In this document: positions 32,901-43,406 of the stretch, piece by piece
Layout of the letters: every line of letters starts with the position of its first letter
How positions within the stretch are numbered: the first letter of the stretch is position 1
Assembly (NCBI GenBank): GCA_012976225.1
Contig: JAAVVG010000037.1
Location: 35,018-99,017 of the forward strand
Length of the DNA: 64,000 nucleotides
Source: Golubevia sp. BC0850
Taxonomy: Eukaryota; Basidiomycota; Exobasidiomycetes; Golubeviales; Golubeviaceae
Direction: 5' to 3'
Position numbers and translations under genes: made by a program
The notes under the pieces: model-generated
What the model saw: the letters and a program-made list of their open reading frames with translations, nothing else
Told to the model about the DNA's origin: nothing
The model's database searches: none

Positions 32901-34352
32901 GTGGTAGAGATATGCTAGCTGGAAAGAATGTGGCTGTCGTCAAAGGTCAATATAAGACTCATAGAGGAATCATCAAGGACACTCAAGGGAATATGGCTAG
33001 AGTTGAGATGCACACTACTGGTAGAATCTTGAGTTTACCTATTGATATCCTGATTGAGAAAGAGTGAGTCTAGCAAGTCGATGGAAACGATGTGCATGAC
33101 AAGGTTTGATGCTGACTTCTTCATCTTTTCCTCTTCCATTCTTCTCCCCTCTTCCTTTGAGTCCTCATACTGGTCGAACTTCCAAGCTGATGGGAAATGC
33201 AGGTCCTCGTCCAGGAGGGAATTCTGGCTTCGGAGGAGCCTCTCAATCCTCGAATCCTTATTCTCAACCATCTCAGCCTTTCGGAATGCCAGCTGCTGGA
33301 TCTAGAACTCCTGCTTACGGGACATTTGGAAACAAGACTCCTTCTTACAATCCAAGTTATGGCGGGAACAAGACTCCAGCTTACAATCCGTACGGAGATG
33401 GATCCAAGACGCCGGCTTATAATCCTTATGGAGATGGTTCGAAGACTCCAGCCTACAATCCGTATGGAGGAGACGGAGGGAAGACGCCAGCTTACAACCC
33501 TTATGGAGACGGAGGAAAGACACCTGCTTATGCTGGTGGAGATGGAGGTAAAACTCCAGCTTACAATCCTTATGGTGATGGCAGTAGGACGCCAGCTCAG
33601 AATCCTTACGGTGGTGCTGCAAGAAATCCTCGAGTGAGCAGATGTGTGGAGCTGTAGAGAACGAGAAGAAAAGATAGTGTCGTTGAGAGGTTCTGATACT
33701 GATTCGAATCTTCCTCTCTCGCTTCTTTCTGTCCTCTCAGGAGAATCCTTACGCAGCAGCAACGCCAGGAGCTTACGGAGCTGCTCCAACCCCTGGAGCT
33801 TCAACTCATACGCCTTATGGTGGATCTACTTCTTACACTCCAGCAGCCGCCTACACTCCAGCAGCGACTCTTTCTGGTGCGACGGCTCCGACTCCTGCCA
33901 TGGGAGCTCCTACTCCAGCTGGAGCTGCAACGCCTTGGGGAGGAGCCCCACCTCCGAATCGTTCCTCCTACTCAAATTCAACAACTTCCAAAGCTCCTCT
34001 AGTCGAAAATATTCAGGTCAGGATCGTCAAGGATCGAATCTCGAACACTACCTTCCAAAATGGACTTCATCTTAATCTCACAGGTCAAGTTCTTACCGTG
34101 TCCCCTAACGGAAATTGTACTGTCAAGGTTTCAACTCCAACTGGGAATGTTGTGGTGAGGGAGGTTCCAAGTGTCTATTTAGAACCAATGCCTCCTAGTA
34201 GAAGAGGTGATGCTTTCGTCGTTCTTGGTGGAGAGAAGAGAGGTGAAAAATTCAAAGTTGGGGCTATCGATGGAGATGAATATATGGGGATCTCTGATGA
34301 TGGAAGCAGGGATAGTTTCTTCTCTAGATCTAATATCGCTGTCATTGTTTGA
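29973..34352 (+). CDS. SPT5: SPT5-like transcription elongation factor
   Basis: Seven exons (29973-30240, 30469-30588, 30826-31076, 31197-32558, 32681-33063, 33162-33633, 33741-34352) give 1,155 residues. In order: an acidic N-terminus; [20 protein letters not shown]; the NGN domain ([20 protein letters not shown], then [20 protein letters not shown]); and KOW domains ([79 protein letters not shown]). A C-terminal repeat region follows with units like [12 protein letters not shown], then Ala/Pro/Thr-rich repeats ([18 protein letters not shown]) and a last KOW-like domain ([35 protein letters not shown]). Spt5 with Spt4 clamps RNA polymerase II during elongation, and the repeats are phosphorylated by Bur1/CDK9-type kinases. 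One acceptor, TTTGAG before 33162, is slightly weak but the only one keeping frame. Confidence 0.95.
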
Positions 34353-34658
34353 TCGGAGAGGAGGGAAGCGGGAAATCGTCGGAATGGGTTGATATTCTCT
34401 TGTTTGCTGCATGTAATTTCTCACTGAACTCAATAGCTGTTGATTCGATCTGATGTGTGTTCGATGCGTTTGACGAATCAAGAGAAGGAGAAAGAAGGAC
34501 TTAGTTTAACCTAGGAATCTAGGATACTAATGGGGCACAGACCTTGGCTATTCTCGACCACGCGAAGCGCTGAAGAAAAGTGTGGGGGAAGGGATTTCTT
34601 CCGTCCCAATTCTACCTTCTTTTCTTATTCTTCTCCCTCCTGCAAGTTGGCTGCAAAT
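34353..34658. other. spacer between SPT5 and the bHLH gene
   Basis: No separate gene. An upstream in-frame ATG at 34530 would extend the bHLH protein by 43 residues, but these have no conserved look. I prefer the ATG at 34659, which begins MTINVQTNSEFSST. Confidence 0.4.
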
Positions 34659-37600
34659 ATGACAATCAACGTTCAGACCAACTCGGAGTTTAGTTCCACT
34701 TCTTCTCCTAGAAGGAAGCAGCAAGGATTCGTTCTTTCTCCAACAGACTCAACCTCTTCCTCTTCCTCAGTGTCAATGTCCTCACCTCCTCAATCTAACA
34801 TCCAACAAAATCACCCCTTCAACCATCAACCTTCTACTTACTCTTCTTCTTCAAATGCAACTTCAACTTCAACTTCAACTTCAACTTCAATCATCGATAC
34901 TGAATCTTTAATGGACGAAGATTGGCTCAAACCAAACTTCTCATCCAATTCACAGCAACAGAGTCAATCTCTTCAACCACCACCGCCTCCTCCATCTTCT
35001 CATCTTTATGCTCATTTAGATCAAAAGATTAACGATTCAAGAGATGTTACCATGAACGATCAACTTCAATCCAATCAGTCCAACTCCTCTTCTTCCGCAC
35101 CCACTCATTGGTCTCACCTAGACAAGCCCTTCAACTTTTGGGGTTCAGATCTGCAAGGAAATTCTCCGAACCACTTACAGCAGCAAGACGTAAGTCCAAA
35201 TAACTACATCAGTCCGGCTGCTGCTAGTGGAAGTGCGAGCGCTGGGAGCGAGACAGGAGGACCTGGAGGGAGACATCATGCTGGAAGTGGTTCGAGTGGG
35301 GAGAGCCTAGAGGATTTGGATGGAGCTGCACCTTCTACACCAGCGACCTCCATCAGTCATGTCTCTTCGGGTTCATTCGATCCCAATTCAAGCTACCTCA
35401 ACTCCAAGACCGGAGGTTCTTTGGTCTTCCACGCATCCTCAGTCCCCTCCGCCTCTTCCTTGAGTAGCCATCACTCCCGGCAGAGAAGTGTCGGGCATAA
35501 CGGCGTGGGAAAAGCAAGGAAGGAAAGGAGTCTCAGTAGACATAGAGCCTCCCCAACGGATTCCAATGGTAGACCAATGAATAGGACTTCATCTCAAGAC
35601 GCTGAGGACCAACCCACCGGAGGAGGCAAGGTCCCGTCTCAGAGGTCAAGACCAAGTCGAAGGAACAGCGTTGGTCCAGCAGCGGCTGCTGCAGCTCTAG
35701 CCGCAGTAGGTTCTCCCAATCTAAGAATCGATGCTGCAGGAGCTGCTAACGCTGTCGGTCCTTCTGGGAAAGGAGAGAAGAGCAAAAGCCCAATCTCACC
35801 TCGCAACCGTCGTGGATCCTCAAGCTTGGACAAGAGGAGCTCGCAAGCTCAAGGAAGTCCTCATCATGGTCAGATCAACGCTCCTACTTTCGCCTGGCAA
35901 AACCCAAACGCAAACTCCACTGACATTCAGGCGATGCAACAACAGAACTCAAGTCACGGCGGGATGCCTGCCTCTGCTGTCGAAACCTCCCAATCGCCAA
36001 GTTTCTTCGGGGCTCCAAACAACGTTCCAATGCAGAATTCTTTTCAGCAAAGGAACAACTCTTTCTATTCCAGTATGCAGAGTCTTCAACTTCAATCTCC
36101 TACCATGAACACCTTTTCTCTCCACCCCAACGGAAATCAAGACGGAAAGAACGACAATCCATTCGAATTCCTAGCTCAACAGTATTCAGATCAATCTCCA
36201 AATCTAATGCAATCTCATCATTCAGGTCAAGGTTCAAGTTCAGATCAACATCTACTTCAACATAGACCTCACGAATTGGGAGAAGGAACTTTCTCACTCG
36301 AAGACCTACTTCGCACTGGTGGTGAAGCTTCAGATCTTCATGAGAGGCAGATCGAAGGTCAACAATTCAGTCAAGCTCCAAGTCTAGCTCGAGGAGGAAG
36401 GAGAGGTCATAACAGAACTCTCAGCTCAACTTCTGTATCGACTGATTTCGATACTCCTCAATCTGGAGGACCAGATCAGTTCCCTACTCATGCTATGAAC
36501 CTCTCTTTCAACTCAAACGGAGTCGGAATTCTCAACCCATCTTCCCAATCTATAGCTGGAACTCAAGCCAACAGAATCTTGGAAGACGTTCCTGAAAGAG
36601 GTAGATCTAAATCTTCTACTAGAGGTGTCAACAACAGAAGCAAAGCTAGAAAGAACACTTCTTCAGTCAGCGCTTCCAGAGAAAGAGAGAAAACTCTAGG
36701 AAAGGGCAGATCTGTCGAGAGAAAGAGTGGAAGGAAGGCTAGCAAGGTCGAAGAAGAGGACGAACCAGAGATTGAAGATGAACAAGATGAGGATGAAGAA
36801 GAGGAAGAAGAGGAGGAGAAGCCAGTCAAAGCTGCGAAGAAGAAAGCAGCTCCCAAAGCTCCAAGAAGCAGAATCGTGATCGATACGACGGGAATGTCTG
36901 AGAAGGAAGCGGAAGAGGCTAAGCAGTGAGTGAACTTTCTCTTAGCTTTTTGGTCATCAATTCAGCTTGCTGAGCTGCCTACTGATCTTTACTCTTACAC
37001 TTTCAATTTGTGTTCACCCCACCAGAGCCGAGAAACGTCGTCGCAGAAGAGAATCTCACAATGCTGTTGAACGTAGACGTAGAGATCAGATCAATGATCG
37101 AATCACTGAGCGTGAGTAGCGCATGCAACGTTCGGTTCGGAAGCTGGGCTCCTGTACCGTGCTGACTTAGTTTTTCCTTCTCTTTTACAGTCGCTACCCT
37201 CCTTCCGGAGGCTATGCTGGTCGAGGCCATCGCGTAAGTTCTGACTCTGCTTAGGAGTGTGCTTCTGCTTCTTCAATTAATCTAATCCGCCTTTCCATTT
37301 CTGTTTCGCAGTGCCTCGACTCAGGGTGGAAATTCAGGAACCTTCAACACCGATGCCGCCATCGAGTTGGTCCAAGCTGCCGCTCTAGCTGCCAAAAAAT
37401 CTGGAGACAAGAACGATCCTCGTACCGCCCAAGCTGCTTATGCAGCCGCTTTAGCTCCGGTTCAAGCTGATAGTGCCGCTTTAGCTGCCGCTCAGGCTAA
37501 ACCCAACAAGGGTATCATTCGTCAGTTCTCATCTCTGAATAGTTCTATGAGCAAGGGGCACTTTCGAACCTCTTCTCATTTTCCTCCCTCCCTTTTGAAT

Positions 37601-38358
37601 CTTCTCTCACTTCTGCAGTCCGAAAGTCTGTCGAGTACATTCGCCATCTTCAGCAATTCCTCGATATGCAGATGACTCAAGCCGCTCAGCTCGAAGAAGA
37701 GAATCATCGTCTTCGTCAAGCTATGGTTTCTCAAGGAGGTAACGTCAACGAACAACTGGCTTCCTTTCCATCTGGTCAGCTCCACCATCAACCAGGAAGC
37801 TTTTTCGGGAACGCTCCTGCTCAAGGTCGTATGGAACAAATCAACTTCATGGATCTCATTCCTGAAAATCAAGCTCATCTACTCGGATTCGGCAATCATG
37901 GAAACGAGGACTCCCCTAACTCGAACAACGCTGATGGAGGAAGTAGTTCAAATCATGAATTTGACGGCCAAAGCTTCAATGGTTCGACTTTGGAGCAGGA
38001 TCAGATGAACGTGCCTCGAAACGAAGGACTTGAATTTCTTCCAAGCCCTTCTTGGTTCCAAAACTCCAATCAACTTCAACCTCTAGCTTCTTGTAGTTCC
38101 CCAAGAGCTAAACAAGCTGGCGCTGGAGAGGAGAGAGGTAGAAGTAGAACTAGAATCTCTTCTAGCAAAGATTTTTCGCCCGACACGAAAAATAGAGTCA
38201 AGCAACTTTCTAAAGATCTCAAATCTCATTTGAGTGCTAGGATTCCATCTCCAAGCTCTTTGCTCAGAGAATCTATCACTCAAGAACAACTCGAAAGTCA
38301 GCAAAGAGAGGTTGAAGGTTTGACTAGTCCGATTTCTGATGGAAATATGGAGGAGTAG
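34659..38358 (+). CDS. bHLH transcription factor with an unusually long loop
   Basis: Five exons (34659-36925, 37026-37111, 37191-37233, 37312-37520, 37619-38358) give 1,114 residues. The first 750 residues are Ser/Gln/Asn-rich, with a Lys/Arg and Glu-rich patch before the DNA-binding part. The basic region reads RRESHNAVERRRRDQINDRI, with the His-Glu-Arg residues that contact E-boxes (CANNTG). Helix 1 ends near LATLLPEA. About 70 Ala-rich residues follow (such as AAYAAALAPVQADSAALAAA). Helix 2 is KGIILRKSVEYIRHLQQFLD, running into a coiled stretch with regular hydrophobics (AAQLEEENHRLRQAM), so it is probably bHLH-Zip. The best general match is the USF/MITF/Cbf1-like group. Target genes cannot be deduced. 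The C-terminus is Ser-rich. Confidence 0.88.
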
Positions 38359-38977
38359 AATTTCTGTAGTGGTAGATGGCTTTAGATGTAAGATGCGAGA
38401 ATCTGGAAGGCGGTTGGTCTCGATTGGGAACATCTCGCAAAATATCTGAGCTTGGTAGAGAGATACCAAGTTGATTTCGTTTACCCTCCCTTTTCCCCGG
38501 TTTCTTCTTTCTTTTCTTTCAAGTCAGTACCGTATATCATTGCTACTCGATACACTCACTTCCTGCTTCTGATCAGTTAACCCTAACCCTAACCCTTCCA
38601 TGCCTCTTTCTCTCGAATGGCCGTGTTTTCCCCTTCCCTTTTCAAGTGTAACACCTCCAACCTCATCATTCTATCCTTTCTTGTAGAGATACAAACAGAT
38701 CATCGGTTTTTTCCAAATGTTCTTGTCACGCTCTCTCTCTTAAGCCTCGCCCATTTCATTCTTTCCCTTTCTTTCTCATTTCCCCACCGCTTTTTGACTT
38801 TGCCTTTGTAAATGACCTAAGCCTACCTACCTTAAGAATCTCTAAGCTTTTCCCTAAGCCCTTCCGCTACTGTTGCAACGTTCGTTGACGATAGTTCATC
38901 TGATCATCTCTCTCGCCCTAAGTCGAATCCTGAGAGAACTGAGAAGTCGCCCTCCATTCTCTTCTTTCTCTCCAATC
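38359..38977. other. intergenic region with a telomere-like repeat
   Basis: No gene recognised. It carries three TAACCC units at 38578-38595 (listed separately) and pyrimidine-rich stretches up to the aldo-keto reductase start. Confidence 0.45.
38578..38595. repeat. interstitial telomere-like repeat (TAACCC)3
   Basis: Three perfect TAACCC units, the complement of the TTAGGG telomere repeat used by most filamentous fungi and basidiomycetes. They lie between the bHLH and aldo-keto reductase genes. Confidence 0.75.
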
Positions 38978-40301
38978 ATGTCTGCTTTCAACATTTCAAC
39001 GAGATTGACGCTCAACGACGGGTGGAAGATTCCAATCTTCGGATTAGGAGTATACCTATCGAAGGGAAACAAGGGAGTTCAGGCTGTCAGCGAAGCTTTA
39101 AAGGTCGGGTGAGTGCGAAGAGAACGAGGTCGAAGGACAAAGAAGAATCATGTTCCATTCAGAGTCTGATCTTAATTGTCACCTAACCTCTGAATCCTGA
39201 CACTGCAGATACGAACATATCGATACAGCTCAACTCTATGCCAATGAGAATGAAGTCGGAAAGGCTGTGAACGATTCTGGTTTGCCTCGGGAGAAGATCT
39301 GGGTGACTTCAAAGGTAGGTTCTCCCCTCTCTCGGTCACAGTCGATGTCTACGAAACAAATGTTTTTAAAAGGCATCTAACACAAGAAGACAAAGAATGA
39401 CATGCTATGAGGGGCGCTGATCTCCTCTGTTCTTTCATTCTGAATTTCTGAGTTCTGACACATCACATCACATTATCACACATCACACATCCTCGAACTT
39501 CGTCTTTCTCGCAGATTTGGGACTCAGAACATGGCTACAATTCAGCCTCGAAATCGATCAAAAGCTCCCTATCAGCTGCCAATCTTTCTTACTTCGATTT
39601 GATGCTAATTCACTCGCCAAATCCTGGAAAGAAACTTCGTTTGGAGACATACAAAGCTTTGATCTCCGCAAAATCTCAAGGTCTAGTCAGGTCAATCGGA
39701 GTCTCGAACTATGGTGTCAAACATTTAAGAGAACTAGAGGAGAACTTTCCAAACGACCCACCTTCAGTCAATCAAATCGAGCTTTCTCCTTTCTTCCAGA
39801 GAAGAGAGATTGTCGAGGAGTGCAAGAAGAGAGACATCAAGATTGAAGCCTACTCACCTTTAGGAAAAGGTGCTCATACTGATCTACCAGAGCTTCACGA
39901 GATCGCAAAGGTGAGTTTGGAAGAAGGAAAAAGGCAGAAGGTTGTTGAATTCTTGGGCTCTCGACTGATCCGGTAACCGTTTTGTTTTCTTTTTAAGCCG
40001 TTATGCAAGACACCAGCTCAGATTCTCATTCGCTGGTCTTTACAGTCCGGGTTCATCTGTATCCCAAAATCGTCGAATCCAGACAGAATTAAGGCAAACT
40101 CTGACATCTTTGATTTCGCTCTGTTCGAGGAGGAGATGAAGCTCATGGACTCGTTGGAGACTGGAGCTGGAGTTACCTGGGATGTGAGTTTTGGGGTTAA
40201 GTTGCAGAAAACGATGGACGAAGCCTGTTCCGCTGATATATTCTTTCCCTTTCCTCTTCGACGAATTCTCCAACGCAAATCAGCCGACAACTGCTCCTTG
40301 A
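38978..40301 (+). CDS. aldo-keto reductase
   Basis: Five exons (38978-39108, 39209-39314, 39515-39910, 39998-40183, 40284-40301) encode 278 residues. The catalytic tetrad is readable: Asp and Tyr in [15 protein letters not shown], Lys in [13 protein letters not shown], and His in [12 protein letters not shown]. Other signatures are [39 protein letters not shown] and the NADPH-binding [10 protein letters not shown]. The last exon is 18 nt and supplies PTTAP after WD, a common ending in fungal family members. The enzyme should reduce aldehydes or ketones with NADPH in the cytosol; the natural substrate is not readable. A GTGAGT or GTAGGT donor follows each of the first four exons. Confidence 0.92.
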
Positions 40302-40728
40302 GGGGCTTAAAAACCCTCTCGCTCTGAAAGTGTATCTCATATCAATCTCTTTGTGTGTCTAAAGTCCCCATTGCCTGCAAATATTTCCATCAATCTGTGG
40401 TCAAACAATCAATCTATCAAGCGAATTGTCAGGAGTAAAATGTGGCTTTCGTTTCTTTTGGAGTCTGTCTATATTAATTAACTAAAGCAGGTATCAGAAA
40501 TGAAGTCTTTTTTGATGAATGTTGATGGGAGTTCGTGATAGAAAGAAGGTTTCAAGTGGGGGGTTGAAACAAAAAATTAGAGGTCTTTTGGGTCATTAAG
40601 TAGTAATTGTAAAGAGAATGCTATGAGAGGCTTTTATCCTGAAAATGAACTTGAAAATTGGAGCTAGAAGAGATTCTACTCGGAGGTAGAGCCAAAATCT
40701 CTTTGGAACTCCGAAGTTTCATCTTCGT
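40302..40728. other. convergent 3' regions of aldo-keto reductase and NAP gene 1
   Basis: AT-rich, no gene recognised. Confidence 0.4.
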
Positions 40729-41740
40729 TTATTCATCTTCTTCATCTTCCTCCTCGTCATCAACATCTTCGAATCCATCATCCCCATCGTATTCTCCTGA
40801 GTAGATCGCCAAAGCTGACGGGTAAAGCTCGTCAGTGATACCACTTCCGATTGAGGCCTTTGAGATTGAAGGAAGGGGAAGAAGTGGAAAAGATTGATCA
40901 GTCCTTTTGACTCTTCGATCAGCAACTTCTCAACTCAAAACCAACAACACTCACAGCAAGAGACTCATCACTTTCAAAGAAAACGGTAAAAAAGCTACCT
41001 GGCTCATATTCATCATCCTCCTCAGAACCTTTGGTTGGTTGAAGTTTAGTCAAGTTCTTATCGTCAGATTTCCAATCGATCTTGACCTTTTCATGAGTAG
41101 AGTGTTCCTCTACATCGTATTCAGAGTAATCTGGAGCATCTGGCTTTGGAGTAAAAGTCTTGACTAGGGTGGTGTTTGAAAAATAAGGATTTTCCGAAAA
41201 CTCGAAAGTGATGACAGTTTTACGAGAATCGGTTGGGTCTTCTAGAGCTTCCAAGTTGGTTAGGTAGGTTAAAGCATCTTGATCTTCTGGGGAAAGGTAG
41301 ACTCCAACTGGCATGTAGTTCAGAAGCTGGAGAAGGGATGAAGAGGGATAAGAACGATGAAAAGAAGGAGAAGGAGAAAGGTTGGTGAAGTAACTCACGA
41401 CTTGTAACCAGAAACCTTTGATGTCTTTAACGATTTCAGCTCTTTCTTTGTATAGAGGTGCGTGCAGCTTGTTGGCGAGCTTGGCTGCGGGAGTGAGAAC
41501 GTTGCGAGAGAAGAAGATCGAAAGGCAAGAAAGGGGTTTGTCCGATTTAGCAAGTACGATTCTAGGTAAAGTCAGGGAGAACATTGAAACCTTCGAAAAG
41601 TGAGGTATTGGACTATGCGACTAACCAATCTCTTCAGCGGCAGCTCCGAATTTCTTCTCTAGAGCCTCGATCTGGGTGTCTAAGAAAGATGGTCCAAAGA
41701 AGGAGACGAAAGTGAGCAGATAAGAATAGAAGAATATAAG

Positions 41741-41774
<34 letters not shown>

Positions 41775-41943
41775 GACAAGAGAAGAGAGGATAGTTAGTG
41801 AGCGAGACATGGAGAAAAGGTTTGAAAAAGAGAAGATGTCAAACGACACGCATGAATCTCTCGTCTTCTCCCCGATTGAAGTTTGATTGCTACTCACTTT
41901 GTTCATCAGAGAAAGTCTTATCTTCTTGAGTGACAACAGCCAT
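40729..41943 (-). CDS. NAP/SET-family histone chaperone, paralog 1
   Basis: Begins MAVVTQEDKTFSDEQ at 41943. The following exons supply TQIEALEKKFGAAAEE (dimerisation helix), KLANKLHAPLYKERAEIVKD and IKGFWLQVV. The earmuff domain has VGVYLSPEDQDALTYL, VITFEFSENPYFSNTTLVKT, VKIDWKSDDKNLTK and YEPGSFFTVFFESDE. The last exon reads ITDELYPSALAIYSGEYDG and ends in an acidic tail (DVDDEEEDEEDE). This order is that of SET/Vps75-type nucleosome assembly proteins, which bind H3-H4 or H2A-H2B; Vps75 also works with the Rtt109 acetyltransferase. One intron holds a GA microsatellite (41744-41772). Two further paralogs follow directly, of which the third (plus strand) is the most similar by eye. Confidence 0.88.
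41744..41772. repeat. GA dinucleotide microsatellite in an intron
   Basis: About fourteen GA units inside the first intron of NAP paralog 1. Probably neutral. Confidence 0.8.
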
Positions 41944-42172
41944 TTTGTGTGATATGTATGAGTGTGGAGGTGAATTAACGTGTGGATTTGAAGAAGAATC
42001 TCTTCTCGATTTGCAGGCGATGAAAAAAATTCCACGTGGCAAAACACCGAGGCTCGGTATAGTGACTTCTCTTCACTCAAATCGAGTTCAAATCAAGCAC
42101 TGTTGTTTTCACATAAAACCGAGAAAACATGAGGCAATTAGGCAAAGTGATAACAAAAGGTGAGGGGTTTTC

Positions 42173-43256
42173 TTAATGAGAGCAATCAGCTCCGTGAACA
42201 TGGCTTTCATCACCTAGATCTGGAAGGTCTCCTTCAAATGCTGGGTCCGTATACTGTCCTGTGTAGATCTCTATAGCGTTTGGATGAACTTCATCAACGA
42301 GTGAAGAGGCGATTGAACCCTGTTAGAGCAGGCCCGGGAGAAGACAGGTTGGAGAATAGATTCGTCAGAAAGAGCATCTCATCGATTCACTAGATTATTC
42401 ACGATGACTCACAGCTAAATCCAAACCACTTTCAAACAAAACACTAAAGAAGCTACCTGGATCGAAATTAGGATCTTTGACTGGATCTTTCCCAACAGTA
42501 GGATGAGTCTTTCCTAAATTCTTCTCTTCACTTTTCCAATCGATCATCACTTTTTCATTGTCAGAATGGGATTCCATCATATATTCATGTTGAAATTTTG
42601 GAGCATCTTTCTTTGGAGTGAAGGTTTTACTAATAGTTGTGTTGTTAAAGAATGGGTTCTCAGCAAAATGAAAGATTAAGGTATGTTGACGAATATCAGC
42701 TGAAGAAGTCTGGATTTCGATATCTCGAAGATGAGAAAGAGGTTCATGATCTACGTCATGAAGGTAGACTCCTAGAGACGGGAAGTTGGCGAGCTGGGAG
42801 AAAGAGAGGTTGGGGTTAAAGCTGTGGGATAGAAAGAGGGAAAGAAGACTGCCAATTGGACTTACGACTTGTAACCAGAATCCTGGAACTGTTTTTAGGA
42901 ATTCAGACCTCTCGGCATAGATTGGTGAGAAGACCTTGTTTTCGGCTTTGGCTGAAGAAAAGAGAGGCAAAGAAAAAATTTCAAGGGAAGAAAAAAGGGA
43001 GGCTCGAGAATGGTGGGTTCAGCTCACCTAATTCCTCGGACACTTGGACGAATTTGGCTTCTAGTTGTTTGATTTTCTCGTCTAGGTAAGTTTGAGAGAA
43101 GAAAAGAGAAGAGGGAAAGGTAGAAGAAGGGGGAAGCAGTGAGTGTCACACGACAGCAGCTTCCAACAACCAATGATTCTTCTGTACCTCAGTTTACTTA
43201 CTATGAGCTTGATCGAATTCTTGTGGACCTGCTTCGATCATCTTTGATTTAGACAT
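42173..43256 (-). CDS. NAP/SET-family histone chaperone, paralog 2 (divergent)
   Basis: Starts MSKSKMIEAGPQEFDQAH at 43256. Next come the helix KIKQLEAKFVQVSEEL and VFSPIYAERSEFLKTVPGFW. The core has LGVYLHDVDHEPLSHLRDIE, LIFHFAENPFFNNTTISKTF, VMIDWKSEEKNLGKTHPT and FDPGSFFSVLFESG. The last exon reads VDEVHPNAIEIYTGQY and ends SHVHGADCSH without the long acidic run seen in the other two. Loss of the acidic tail and the more diverged core suggest a changed role. The family assignment rests on the shared NAP motifs. Its start codon is 150 bp from that of the plus-strand paralog 3. Confidence 0.85.
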
Positions 43257-43406
43257 AACCTTGAGTAATAGCAGCGTTTGTTGAAAGAAAGAGAAGATTC
43301 TCTCAAAAGCACGCGTGCAAAAAAAAAAAACTCCACTTGATAAAGAGTTGGAAACGGTGCCCAAACTTTCTTCCTTCTTTCCACTCATCCACAACCATCT
43401 ACAATT
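43257..43406. promoter_or_regulatory. 150-bp divergent promoter between NAP paralogs 2 and 3
   Basis: Back-to-back start codons 150 bp apart; the two chaperone genes must share this promoter. It includes a run of ten A at about 43320. Confidence 0.5.

Noticed and set aside
34858-34892. Hexamer repeat ACTTCA in the bHLH gene
   Set aside because: It encodes an ordinary Ser-Thr run inside a low-complexity protein; many fungal genes show this.
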